The notes below the pieces were generated by a model. It was not told the DNA's origin. It did not search any database and saw only the letters and a list, made by a program, of their open reading frames with translations. DNA of 64,000 nt from Minicystis rosea (lineage in GTDB: Bacteria; Myxococcota_A; Polyangia; Polyangiales; Polyangiaceae), in the NCBI GenBank assembly GCA_001931535.1, contig CP016211.1, positions 4,695,573 through 4,759,572 on the forward strand, given 5' to 3'. Positions 51,241 through 59,922 of the stretch are shown here, piece by piece. How positions within the stretch are numbered: the first letter of the stretch is position 1; each line of letters starts with the position of its first letter. The position numbers and the translations under genes were made by a program.

Positions 51241-51708
51241 TCAATCGCTCGAGCAAAAGCCGTTCGTGGGTCTCGTGAAGTGGACTTCGAAGACGCGGAA
51301 TCGATCCCCCTTGTCCTCGACCTCCATCCAGAGCGAATGGCGTCGGCCCCCCGCATCCACATACGAAGCGTTGACGCACCGCTCGTTCCAGCCGACGGCG
51401 GTGCTCCACGACGGCGAGGCTTCGAGCGATCCGCGCAGGGCTGCGAGCGGGCTGTCGGGCGGAACGCGCGCGGCATTGCCGAGCTGGGCACATGCCCGAC
51501 CGCCGCACAGCCTCCGAGCCGCCGCGGCATCATCACGGCGAACGGCGCTGAGGAAGCGCTGCGCGAGCTCCCTCTCGCTGGAAGAGTGGATCGTGGTGGC
51601 AATCGTGATCACGATGGGGACGCTGAAGAGAGCGCCGAGGAAGATCCCACGACGGGGGCGACTTCGCGGCGTCGCACCGCCGCCGGTCTCGGACGCCGAG
51701 GTGCTCAT
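51241..51708 (-). CDS. Small membrane protein in the sigma-kinase operon
   Basis: The 155-residue protein starts at ATG 51708, which overlaps the kinase stop (ATGA). It has one TM helix (GIFLGALFSVPIVITIATTIH, residues ~25-45) and an extracytoplasmic domain of ~105 residues with paired cysteines ('CGGRACAQL', 'ERCVNASYV', 'TNGFCSSD') and a beta-rich end 'HSLWMEVEDKGDRFRVFEVHF'. It is probably a sensor or inhibitor subunit of the kinase. No family is recognised. Confidence 0.7.
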   Translation of the reverse strand: MSTSASETGGGATPRSRPRRGIFLGALFSVPIVITIATTIHSSSERELAQRFLSAVRRDDAAAARRLCGGRACAQLGNAARVPPDSPLAALRGSLEASPSWSTAVGWNERCVNASYVDAGGRRHSLWMEVEDKGDRFRVFEVHFTRPTNGFCSSD

Positions 51709-54557
51709 TGGTTGGGAGCATACACGGGATCGGCGCGCATGCCTTCCACGGGTACGTTGCGAAGCACGGTGTCGTCGCGCGGCGTGCGCGGGCAACCGGC
51801 GAGCGCCGCCTCGATCGCGGCTTTGCGGCGCAGCGTGTAGGCCGTCGGCGCGCCGGGCCACGATTGCCATACGGACATTGCCTCATCGAGGAGCGAGCAT
51901 CGATTCGAGGGTCGAAGCGACCCGAGGAGCTCCAATGTCTCCACGAGCCCGACGTAAGGCAGGATCACCGTTGGGTGCGCAGTGACGAGCGGCCGCAGCC
52001 CAGCCGCGGTTTCGTCGAGGAGCTGCCCCGCGGCGTCGGCGTCTCCGAGGGCGTGCCGCGCTCGAGCCGCCATTTGCCGGCACATCCAGGGGCTCAGGCG
52101 CGCGTCGAGGCGAGCGTCACCCGAGCTCGCCAGGCGCGTCGCGAGGTCGAGCCCGCGATCGATGGCGGCGAGCGTCTCCGCGCGGCGCCCCAGCTTCGCG
52201 AACGGCAACGCCATGGAGCATTGCCCGAGCCATTCGAACTCCTGCACGTACGCGGAGTCGGGCAGCGCGGCGACGATGGCGCGCGCGCGGCGGAAGAGCG
52301 GCAACGACGCCGCGGGGTCGCGCTCGGCCATCGTGGCGGCGAGCTGATCGAGCGAGAACGCGAGCTCCTGCGCCGCGCGAACATCCTTCGTATCCCGCTC
52401 CGCGAGCCGCTCGGAGTGGGCGACGGCTTGTCGCATCATGCTCTCGGCCGGGGCGTCGTCTCCGGTGCGCGGGTTCCAAATCTTGCCATTCCCGATCCCC
52501 GATCGGGCCGCCGCGCCGCGCACGAGCGTGGCGCAGGCCTCCCTGCGATAAGCGGAGTTCTGCGGGTGCTCCGCGAGGAGCTTTTCGAAGATCGATTGCG
52601 CCTCGTCGAGATCGCGAATCACCCGGTCGGGATCGCCGGCGCGGCTCCGCCAAACGTCGCTCCCCTCGTACGCCACGCCGACCCAATAACGAGCCTCCGC
52701 CGAGGAGCGCTGCGCGGCCCAGCGTGTCGCGGATGCGAGGGCGCCGTTCGCGTGACGTTCTCCCGCCTCGAGATCCCCGTCCTGCGTCGCGATCTGAAGC
52801 ATCTCCAGATGACTGGACACCACGAGGCGATGGTCGAAAGCATCATCCGCCGGCAGCGTGGCGGCGAGCTGGATGGCAGCGAGCATGTTCTCCAGCGCGG
52901 GCCCGTATCGCCGTTCATCTTGATAGACGGCCCCGCGCGCGTGGAGCGCGCGCACCTGCAGCCAGCGCGTGGCGGAGTCGGTGTGCCCGGACGCGACGAG
53001 CCGATCCACGATTTGAATCGCCTTCCCGTAGCTCAGCAAAGCATCTTCGAAGCGCCCCAGGTTCGGCCCCAGCGCGCTCCCTTGGATGTCGCCGATCTTC
53101 AAGTAGGCAGCCGCGAGCTCCCGCGACAGCGACGCGTCGTCCCCTGCCTCGCCCGCGAGCCCATCGAGGTATTCGAGCGCTCGACCCACGATGACGGCGC
53201 GCGCCTCCGTGGTGCCCTCCACGCTCTGGATCTTCTCGTCGACCTCGAACAGCATCGCGCCGGCCAAGCGCCGCACGTCGTCGAAACGCTTCTGTGCCCG
53301 CTTCGCCTGCTCATCCGCGCGCTTCGCCTGCACGTCGGCGCGCCGCGCCTGGCGCACGGAGATCACCGTGGCGACGCTCGAGGACGCGAGCATGATCCCG
53401 AGGACGGCGAAGAGCCCGCGATTCCTCCTGATGAGCTTGCCCGTCCGATAAGCGAACGTCGGCGCGCGCGCCAAGACGGGCAGCCCGTCGAGGTGGCGCC
53501 CGAGATCATCGGAGAGCTGCTCCATCGACGCATAGCGCCGGCTCGGCTCCCGGTGCAGCGCCTTCAAGACGATGTTGTCGAGATCCCCCGCGAGCGCGCG
53601 CCGGTGCGGCGCTTTCGCCGCCACGCTCGGCCGCGGAGGATCGATGTCCTGCATGGCGCGCAGCGCTTCGAGGCCCTCTCCCTTCAAGCGGCGCGCCGGC
53701 ACCCCGGTGAGGAGCTCGTAGAGCACCGCGCCCGCGGAATACACGTCCGTCGACGTCGACACCACCTCTCCGCGGAGCTGCTCCGGGCTCGCATACTCCG
53801 GTGTGAGCAGGAGCATGCCTGTCCTCGTGTGGGCCTCGCGCGCGAGATCGGCAGTCGGCTCGAGGAGCTTGGCAATCCCGAAATCGAGGAGCTTGGGCGT
53901 TCCATCCGGCGTGACCAAGATGTTGCCGGGCTTGAGATCGCGGTGCACGACGAGCTTCTGGTGCGCATGGGCGACGGCCGCGGCGACCTTGCGAAACAGC
54001 GCGACCCGCGCGCGCACGTCGAGATCGTGCGCGTCGGCATAGGCCGTGATGGGCACGCCTTCGACATGCTCCATCACCAGATAAGGGAGCCCCTCCTCCG
54101 TCCTCCCGCCGTCGAGCAGCCGCACGATGCCCGGATGATCCAGCGCGGCGAGGAGCTGTCGCTCGTCGCGGAACCGCGCCACCGCCTCCTTGGTATCGAG
54201 CCCGCGACGAAGCAGCTTGATGGCGACCTCGGTTCGATACTCGGCATCATCGCGCACCGCGAGGTGAACGGCGCCCATGCCTCCATGGCCGATCTCGCGC
54301 ACCAGGCGATAAGGGCCAATCCTCCGCTCCTCCTTCGACTCGGTCGCATCCGCGATGACGATGCTGGCGCTCCGCCCGATCACGCTCCGGATCTGACGGG
54401 TCGCGCCGGACATGCTCGCAAGGAGAGACTCGACCTCGGCCCGGAGCTCGGCATCCTCTCCGCAAGCGCGATCGAGCAGCGCGCTCCGCTCCGCGAGCGG
54501 TGCGTCACAGGCGGCGTCGAACACCTCTTGAATCTGCTGCCAACGCTCCGGGCTCAC
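51705..54557 (-). CDS. Ser/Thr protein kinase with TPR-like C-terminus
   Basis: The 950-residue protein starts at GTG 54557, overlapping the sigma-factor stop. The kinase domain (~residues 80-370) has 'IGHGGMGAVHLAV', 'VAIKLLRRG', 'VVHRDLKPGNILV', 'LLDFGIAKL' and 'TPEYASPEQ' (all catalytic residues present). A transmembrane helix (LFAVLGIMLASSSVATVISV, residues ~400-420) follows, then a coiled-coil and about 450 residues of TPR-like helical repeats. This is the classic bacterial PknB-like receptor kinase with an external TPR sensor. It is coupled to an ECF sigma factor and a small membrane protein. Confidence 0.93.
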   Translation of the reverse strand: MSPERWQQIQEVFDAACDAPLAERSALLDRACGEDAELRAEVESLLASMSGATRQIRSVIGRSASIVIADATESKEERRIGPYRLVREIGHGGMGAVHLAVRDDAEYRTEVAIKLLRRGLDTKEAVARFRDERQLLAALDHPGIVRLLDGGRTEEGLPYLVMEHVEGVPITAYADAHDLDVRARVALFRKVAAAVAHAHQKLVVHRDLKPGNILVTPDGTPKLLDFGIAKLLEPTADLAREAHTRTGMLLLTPEYASPEQLRGEVVSTSTDVYSAGAVLYELLTGVPARRLKGEGLEALRAMQDIDPPRPSVAAKAPHRRALAGDLDNIVLKALHREPSRRYASMEQLSDDLGRHLDGLPVLARAPTFAYRTGKLIRRNRGLFAVLGIMLASSSVATVISVRQARRADVQAKRADEQAKRAQKRFDDVRRLAGAMLFEVDEKIQSVEGTTEARAVIVGRALEYLDGLAGEAGDDASLSRELAAAYLKIGDIQGSALGPNLGRFEDALLSYGKAIQIVDRLVASGHTDSATRWLQVRALHARGAVYQDERRYGPALENMLAAIQLAATLPADDAFDHRLVVSSHLEMLQIATQDGDLEAGERHANGALASATRWAAQRSSAEARYWVGVAYEGSDVWRSRAGDPDRVIRDLDEAQSIFEKLLAEHPQNSAYRREACATLVRGAAARSGIGNGKIWNPRTGDDAPAESMMRQAVAHSERLAERDTKDVRAAQELAFSLDQLAATMAERDPAASLPLFRRARAIVAALPDSAYVQEFEWLGQCSMALPFAKLGRRAETLAAIDRGLDLATRLASSGDARLDARLSPWMCRQMAARARHALGDADAAGQLLDETAAGLRPLVTAHPTVILPYVGLVETLELLGSLRPSNRCSLLDEAMSVWQSWPGAPTAYTLRRKAAIEAALAGCPRTPRDDTVLRNVPVEGMRADPVYAPNQ

Positions 54558-55111
54558 GCCCCGTCCTTGAGGTGGCGGCCGAGCCAAGCCTCGGCCAAAC
54601 GCAGCTCACGAGCGACGGTGTTCTCGTGGACCGAGAACACGGCCGCGATCTCTTGATGAGACATGCCCCCGAAATAACGAAGCTCGATCGCCCGCGCCTT
54701 GCGCTCGTCGAAGTCGGCGAGCGCGGCCAGCGCATCGTCGAGCGCGCACAGCTCCTCGGGCCGATCGCCGGACATCAGCGCATCGTCGAACGTCACCGGG
54801 CGATCACGACCTCCGCGCTTCTCCGCGGCGCGCTTCCGCGCGTGGTCGACGAGGATGCGTCGCATGTGACGCGCCGCCACCGCGAAGAATTGGACCCGGC
54901 CTTCGTACGCGGGGTGATCCCCACCGCAGAGCCTTAGGAAAGCCTCGGAAACGAGCGCCGTCGGCGTGAGGGTGTGGCCCGCGCGCTCCCTCCGCAGATA
55001 GCCGCCCGCGAGCCGGTGCAGCTCGTCGTAAATGAGCGGCGCGAGCTGTTCGAGCGCTTCCTCGTCTCCTCGACTCCAAGCATGCAAGAGAACCGTGAAC
55101 GGCGGCGCCAT
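54554..55111 (-). CDS. ECF sigma factor (kinase-linked)
   Basis: The 185-residue protein has region 2 ('LIYDELHRLAGGYLRRER', 'LVSEAFLRLC', 'FFAVAARHMRRILVDHARKR') and region 4 ('IELRYFGGMSHQEIAAVFSVHENTVARELRLAEAWL'). This is the ECF type linked to Ser/Thr kinases (ECF43-like), where phosphorylation, rather than an anti-sigma factor, is thought to control activity. Its stop overlaps the kinase GTG start (GTGA). Expected order: the kinase phosphorylates the sigma factor. Confidence 0.9.
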   Translation of the reverse strand: MAPPFTVLLHAWSRGDEEALEQLAPLIYDELHRLAGGYLRRERAGHTLTPTALVSEAFLRLCGGDHPAYEGRVQFFAVAARHMRRILVDHARKRAAEKRGGRDRPVTFDDALMSGDRPEELCALDDALAALADFDERKARAIELRYFGGMSHQEIAAVFSVHENTVARELRLAEAWLGRHLKDGA

Positions 55112-55311
55112 GCGGCCGGGAGCCTACCACGCGAAGCGGGACAGCGCGCCCCGACGAAGTGACGTTCTGTGGCGAGATCTCGTCGTGCAGCGCGCATGAC
55201 CTCGTAGGGGAGAAGGTACACACATGAACGAGTCGACCATACGCGAAGCCGGAAGCCGCGAGCCATCCGCAGAAGCTCGGGTGGATCGCGGCGCGTGCCC
55301 CAATGTGTGAA

Positions 55312-56328
55312 TCAAAGCCCGAACAGCTCACTCAGCCACACGCCGCCCTGCCCGGGCCCCACGTGGGTGAAGAAGAGTCTCCCATTCTCGAAGTCCCCTC
55401 CTTCGGCCACCCATTCCGCCGCGTGCGCGGACAGTCGGGCCACGGGCTCCGGCGGGAACGAGAAAGGGGATCGCGATCGGTAGACGAACGTGGCGTCGCC
55501 GGCGACAGGATAGCTGGTGACGGTCAGATAGAACCACCCGTGTCGCTGGAACACGAAGGGAGACTCGGTGTGACCGCTGTCGAAGCGGGTGGTGGAGAGG
55601 GTGAGCGCCATGACGGGCTCGGTCCAGTGGTGGAGATCGACGGAGAGGCGGTACGCGACGCCGCTCGCGGGAGAGGCCTTGTCGGCGCAACGGGTGTAAT
55701 ACACCATCCAGCTCGGGCCCAAGCGAAACAGCATGGGATCGCGGGCCACGCAGATGTCTTCGAACAACGTCTCTCCCTCGCGCGTCCAGGTGATCCCGTC
55801 ACGCGAGCGGGCCAGGTGAAAGGCGGCGCGATCGGGGCCGACGACGCCGGCGTGATAGATCATCACCAGGCTGCCATCGTCGTCGCGGGCGAGGTGCGGC
55901 GCCCAGATCCAAGGCTCGTCATCGGCCGCGCGCAGGGCGAGGCGCTCGGGTGCAATCGAGAAGGCCGGCGATTCGGCGGAGTACCATTGAGAAGGCTCCG
56001 AGGATTCGGCCGTGGCGAGGACGAATTCGCGCTCGTCCCGGCTTTCGTACTTGCCGTCACGATGAAAGATGCCTGTCAGGATCCAGCGGCCGCCTTCGAG
56101 CCGAAGGAGAGAATGGTCGTTGACGTAGAATTTGCCTTCGGGGAGATCCGTGGTGTCGAGGATCTTCACCCTCGGTCCTTGAGAGAGGGAGAGCCCCTCT
56201 TCGTCCCCCGCCGCGGGGCGCGCGAGGATGGGGAGGAGCGTCGTGAAAATCGCGGCTCCCAGGAGCGCGAGGAGCGTGCCGCGGGCGACGCCGAGACCCG
56301 AGATCCACCGAGCATGAGCTTTCTTCAC
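55312..56328 (-). CDS. GH43-like five-bladed propeller protein, secreted
   Basis: The 338-residue protein has an N-terminal hydrophobic helix (ARGTLLALLGAAIFTTLLPIL) as a signal or anchor, then a beta-propeller-type domain with 'YVNDHSLLRLEGGRWILTGIFHRDG', 'WAPHLARDDDGSLVMIYHAG', 'RDPMLFRLGPSWMVYYTR' and 'GHTESPFVFQRHGWFYLTVTSYP'. These resemble GH43/GH117-like glycosidases, where Asp and Glu in 'NDH', 'RDP' and 'TESP' would be catalytic. Substrate is unknown. It is the third gene of an operon with ribokinase; the GTG at 56328 follows the ribokinase stop by 83 bp. Confidence 0.72.
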   Translation of the reverse strand: MKKAHARWISGLGVARGTLLALLGAAIFTTLLPILARPAAGDEEGLSLSQGPRVKILDTTDLPEGKFYVNDHSLLRLEGGRWILTGIFHRDGKYESRDEREFVLATAESSEPSQWYSAESPAFSIAPERLALRAADDEPWIWAPHLARDDDGSLVMIYHAGVVGPDRAAFHLARSRDGITWTREGETLFEDICVARDPMLFRLGPSWMVYYTRCADKASPASGVAYRLSVDLHHWTEPVMALTLSTTRFDSGHTESPFVFQRHGWFYLTVTSYPVAGDATFVYRSRSPFSFPPEPVARLSAHAAEWVAEGGDFENGRLFFTHVGPGQGGVWLSELFGL

Positions 56329-56411
56329 GCGGTGAACCTGGGGACCGAGCCCAGCAAACGGGACCGGGCTGAACGGATATCGATGCTCCCGTGCGCGGGA
56401 GATCTCCAGCG

Positions 56412-57248
56412 TCAGCCCAAAGCGCGCTGCTCCACTTCGGCACGCGTCGGATACGAGGGCTGGCAACCGGCGCGCTCGACCGAAATTCCCGCAGCCACGA
56501 CGGCGCGCTGAATGGCCCTCACGATATCCATGCCTTCCGCGACGCCCGCCGCGAGCGCGCCCGTGAAGGCGTCACCCGCGCCGGTGGTGTCGAGCACCGC
56601 TGCCGGGATGGCCGGGAATACCGTACCTTCCGGGAGCAGAACGGCGCCGCTCGCGCCCGCGGTGCGCACCACGCGAGGCGGCAGATGCCCGGCAAGGGCT
56701 TCGTGCTCCAGCTCGTTGACGATCGCGAGATCGAAGCGGTGCACGAGATCAGGATCGATCGCATTGACCGGCGAAGGATTGATGATCGCGATGGCCCCGT
56801 CGGCGCGCGCGGCGGCGAGCGTGCCCACGACGGCGTCACTCGGGATCTCGCCCTGACACAGCCACACGGCAGCGCCGCACGGGGCCGGCGGCGACACGGT
56901 GGCATTGGCACCGGGCAGCGCCAGAATCTGATTGTTGCCAGCGGCGTCGACGCAAATCAGCGCCACGCCCGTGGGCACGTCGGGGCGCACTGCGACCGCC
57001 GAGACGTCGACTCCATCCCGCGAAAGCGCAGCGGCGCAGAGAGCGCCGTTGTCGTCGGCCCCGCGCGCGCCGGTGAGCCACACCGAGGCCCCGAGGCGCG
57101 CGGCGGCGACCGCTTGGTTCGCGCCCTTGCCGCCCGGTGCGATCAGGAGGCGATGGCCGAGCACCGATTCCCCGGGGCGCGGCAGGCGCGGGCCATAACC
57201 GATGACATCGGCGGTGATCGATCCACACACGGCGACGCGTCGAGCCAC
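56412..57248 (-). CDS. rbsK: Ribokinase
   Basis: The 278-residue PfkB-family sugar kinase starts MARRVAVCGSITADVIGYGPRLPRPGE, has the substrate motif 'APGGKGANQAVAAARLGA', and ends with the ATP/anion-hole motif 'LDTTGAGDAFTGALAAGVAEG' (catalytic Asp in GAGDAF). The GGKGANQ motif is the ribokinase signature. It converts ribose to ribose-5-phosphate. The upstream secreted ADP-ribosylglycohydrolase-fold protein could supply ribose-containing substrate, so the operon may recycle ribose. Confidence 0.92.
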   Translation of the reverse strand: MARRVAVCGSITADVIGYGPRLPRPGESVLGHRLLIAPGGKGANQAVAAARLGASVWLTGARGADDNGALCAAALSRDGVDVSAVAVRPDVPTGVALICVDAAGNNQILALPGANATVSPPAPCGAAVWLCQGEIPSDAVVGTLAAARADGAIAIINPSPVNAIDPDLVHRFDLAIVNELEHEALAGHLPPRVVRTAGASGAVLLPEGTVFPAIPAAVLDTTGAGDAFTGALAAGVAEGMDIVRAIQRAVVAAGISVERAGCQPSYPTRAEVEQRALG

Positions 57249-57260
57249 GGAGGGGCCTTA

Positions 57261-58898
57261 TCACGGCGCGGGATGGGCGTCCGAAGGGCGGAACGAAATG
57301 GCGCCGAACACCGTGATTTCATGGCCCGAGGACGGCCGATCCGCGTCGGGGCGGATCTCGATCTTCAAGGTGTGCGGCCCGTCGGCGAGGCCGAAGGTGT
57401 GGAAGAGGTCGTGATCCCAGGTCCGCGGGGGCGCGTAGGCGTCGAGGAGCCGCGCCTGGCGCACGCCGTCGAGATGGACATCGGCCCGTCCGCCCGCGGG
57501 GCCGAGCGGTCCGAGAATGGCAATCCCGGTTCCGGAGAAATGGAGCTCGGCGCAGGCGCCCGCTTGTCCGCTTTGCTTGCCTTGCCAAGGTTGTCCGGCA
57601 TCGACGGCACCGGGCGCGTCGCGCCACGCACCGCCCCACGTCCACGCGGCGCTGGCCGCCTCGATGCGCGCCGCCGGAAGGCCCATGTCGAGCTGCTCCA
57701 AAGGCGGCGGCGACGGGGCTTGATCGGGGACGAGGAGCGTCTCCCCCGTGCAGGCGCCGCCTGCGCGAATCACGGCGGCGATGGCGCGACGGCGGGTGGA
57801 GGCGACGAGATCGTTGAACGAAACGTCGGTGTGATCGAAGCGGCGATCCGCGATGCGCGGGATACCTGATTTGAAGGCATCGGGAATCGATGCATATCCG
57901 ACGGCGGCCCCGAGCACGCCGAGCGCCGTGGCGGCGTTGCTGTCGGTGTCCTGTCCGGCGCGCACCACGATCTCCAGCGTCCGCGCGAAATCACCGTTTC
58001 CGTGGAGCAGGCCGAGGACGACGTAGGCTCCGTTGAGGCGCGCGTCGATGTCGAAGGGCTCGAGCGCGCCGCTGGGGCAGACATCGCGATTCGCCGAAGC
58101 GTCCTCGATCTTCCGCCACGTCGCGCGCCAATCCGCGTCGGCCGAGCACCACCCGAGCACGTCGCGGACGGCGGCGGCATAACCACTCTCGGCAGGGATG
58201 GATTGCAAGGCGACCTCGACGAGCTCGCGCGGGCTCGTCTCGAAGAAGGCCGCGGCGTAGAGGCTCGCCACGAAGAGGCCACCATAGAGACCGTCGCCGT
58301 GGCTCACGAGACGGCCCACGCGGGTCGCATAGCGGTTGGCGTCGGCGGGGAGGCCCGGTGTCATGAGGCCGATGAAATCGGCCTCGATTTGGAAATCGAT
58401 GTCGTTCGTGTGGAGGTTCCAAAGCGGGTCGCCGGCGCGCTCGGGCGGCGCGCCCTGCGCGAGCAACCGCCGCGCGGCGGCGTTGGCGTGGAAGAGGGGA
58501 TATCGGGTCTTCGCGAGGGCCGCGGCATAATCGGCGAGCGTGGCGTCGAGGCCGACGCGATCCATCACTTGGGCGAACGTGGCATCGACGTAGAGATCGT
58601 CCTGCGAGAGCGCGTCTTCGACCTTCCGTGGGACGAAGCCGTCATATCCCCGAAGGTCACCGTCGAGGGTCGCGCCGCGCGCGTGAAACTCGAAGGGCGC
58701 GCCGCACGTGACGCCGATCATCTGCCCGGCCCAACCGCCGCGAATCTTGTCCTCGAGGACTGCGAGCGGGAGACGCCGCAAACCGGCGAGGCTCGGAGGG
58801 ATGGTGCATCCGGAGGGATCGGGCGCGCGGCGATGACAGCCGAGAGCGAGACAAACCAGGATGAGCACGGACCGGATCCCGGCCGCAGCGCGTTCCAT
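57261..58898 (-). CDS. ADP-ribosylglycohydrolase-fold lipoprotein
   Basis: The 545-residue protein has a lipoprotein signal (ILVCLALGCHRR) and a large ADP-ribosylglycohydrolase-fold domain: 'DKIRGGWAGQMIGVTCGAPFEF', 'SQDDLYVDATFAQVMDRVG' and 'VVRAGQDTDSNAATALGVLGAAVGY'. The metal site is of the QDDxYVDxTF type found in extracytoplasmic homologues rather than the TDDT of classical enzymes. The C-terminal ~140 residues look like a carbohydrate-binding module ('ACAELHFSGTGIAILGPLGPAGGRADVHLDGV'). Together these suggest a surface hydrolase of glycosidic, possibly ribosyl, bonds. It leads the operon, 12 bp upstream of ribokinase. Confidence 0.85.
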   Translation of the reverse strand: MERAAAGIRSVLILVCLALGCHRRAPDPSGCTIPPSLAGLRRLPLAVLEDKIRGGWAGQMIGVTCGAPFEFHARGATLDGDLRGYDGFVPRKVEDALSQDDLYVDATFAQVMDRVGLDATLADYAAALAKTRYPLFHANAAARRLLAQGAPPERAGDPLWNLHTNDIDFQIEADFIGLMTPGLPADANRYATRVGRLVSHGDGLYGGLFVASLYAAAFFETSPRELVEVALQSIPAESGYAAAVRDVLGWCSADADWRATWRKIEDASANRDVCPSGALEPFDIDARLNGAYVVLGLLHGNGDFARTLEIVVRAGQDTDSNAATALGVLGAAVGYASIPDAFKSGIPRIADRRFDHTDVSFNDLVASTRRRAIAAVIRAGGACTGETLLVPDQAPSPPPLEQLDMGLPAARIEAASAAWTWGGAWRDAPGAVDAGQPWQGKQSGQAGACAELHFSGTGIAILGPLGPAGGRADVHLDGVRQARLLDAYAPPRTWDHDLFHTFGLADGPHTLKIEIRPDADRPSSGHEITVFGAISFRPSDAHPAP

Positions 58899-59047
58899 GG
58901 CAGGAGCCTAAGGACCGATCGGCCCAGCCGGCATGGGTGCATGCATGGAGGGCGCGCGACGAGATCACCGGAACAGGAGATCGATGCGCGCGGTGCGCGT
59001 GCACATCGATCTTGCACCCACGCGCCACGCTGGTACGGCTGTACCGG

Positions 59048-59737
59048 ATGAGCACGTGGATCGCAGATCGAAGGCCGGCGCTCGGAGTCGGGCAACGCCC
59101 GTCTCGATCTCCGGTGGGCCCTGGGCTCGTGGCCGGCGCCATCAGCGGCTTGCTCCTCGCGGGCGTGAGCAGCGCGGGCATCGTCGCGGAGCGGCTCTCC
59201 CGTGGCGACGCGCGTGTGGTCCTCGGCGCGGACGCGGTGGCCGCGGCGGTCGCGGTGATCGTGCTCGCGACTACATTTCGGCCGTTCATCACGACCGAGC
59301 GCGATGACGATGGCGCGCCTCGGCGAAGCCCGGCCCGCGTGATCGGAGCGCAGGCGGTGGGCGCGCTCGCGGGCGTCGCGCTGGTGCACCTCGCGCTGCG
59401 CGCCACGTCGCTCCGCACCTGCGGTTGGCTCTGCGAGGAGCCGCGACAGATCGTGAACGATCTCGCCGCCGCCTTCGGCGCGCTCGCCCTCGTGTGGGGT
59501 TGCGCGCGCAAGCCCATCGGCGAGCTCGCGAGCCTGGGCGCCGTCGCCATCGCCGCGGCCTATGCGATCACCTCGTCGCGCTGGCACCTCGATGCCTGGC
59601 GCGCCGACGTCCTGCACGGAGCCTTCCGCTCGATCTCGGTGCAGATCGCGGTGCTCGCGCAGATCGCGTGCACGGCCGTGGGCGTCGCGGTGTTCCATCG
59701 CCTGCGCACGAGCCCCCCGTCGTTCCACGCGCGCTGA
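59048..59737 (+). CDS. Multi-pass membrane protein of unknown function
   Basis: The 229-residue protein has about six hydrophobic helices ('GLVAGAISGLLLAGVSSAGIV', 'AVAAAVAVIVLATTF', 'VIGAQAVGALAGVALVHLAL', 'LAAAFGALALVWGC', 'ELASLGAVAIAAAYAI', 'IAVLAQIACTAVGVAVF'). Charged loops are short. No family is recognised and no partner gene is obvious. The ATG at 59048 is the first in-frame start before the first helix. Confidence 0.7.
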   Translation: MSTWIADRRPALGVGQRPSRSPVGPGLVAGAISGLLLAGVSSAGIVAERLSRGDARVVLGADAVAAAVAVIVLATTFRPFITTERDDDGAPRRSPARVIGAQAVGALAGVALVHLALRATSLRTCGWLCEEPRQIVNDLAAAFGALALVWGCARKPIGELASLGAVAIAAAYAITSSRWHLDAWRADVLHGAFRSISVQIAVLAQIACTAVGVAVFHRLRTSPPSFHAR

Positions 59738-59922
59738 CACACACGGTGATCGCATCCAGACACGCGACCGCGGACGACGTCATCGGCTGCATGAATGAAG
59801 CGCCGTCTTTCAACACCTTCGCGGCGAGCCTGACGGGAGGGTCCGCCCCGCGCGACGCGGTTGAGCGCGAAGGCGAACCTGAGTAGGCTCCGGCGCCGGT
59901 CTCATGCGAGCGCGAATGGTTT

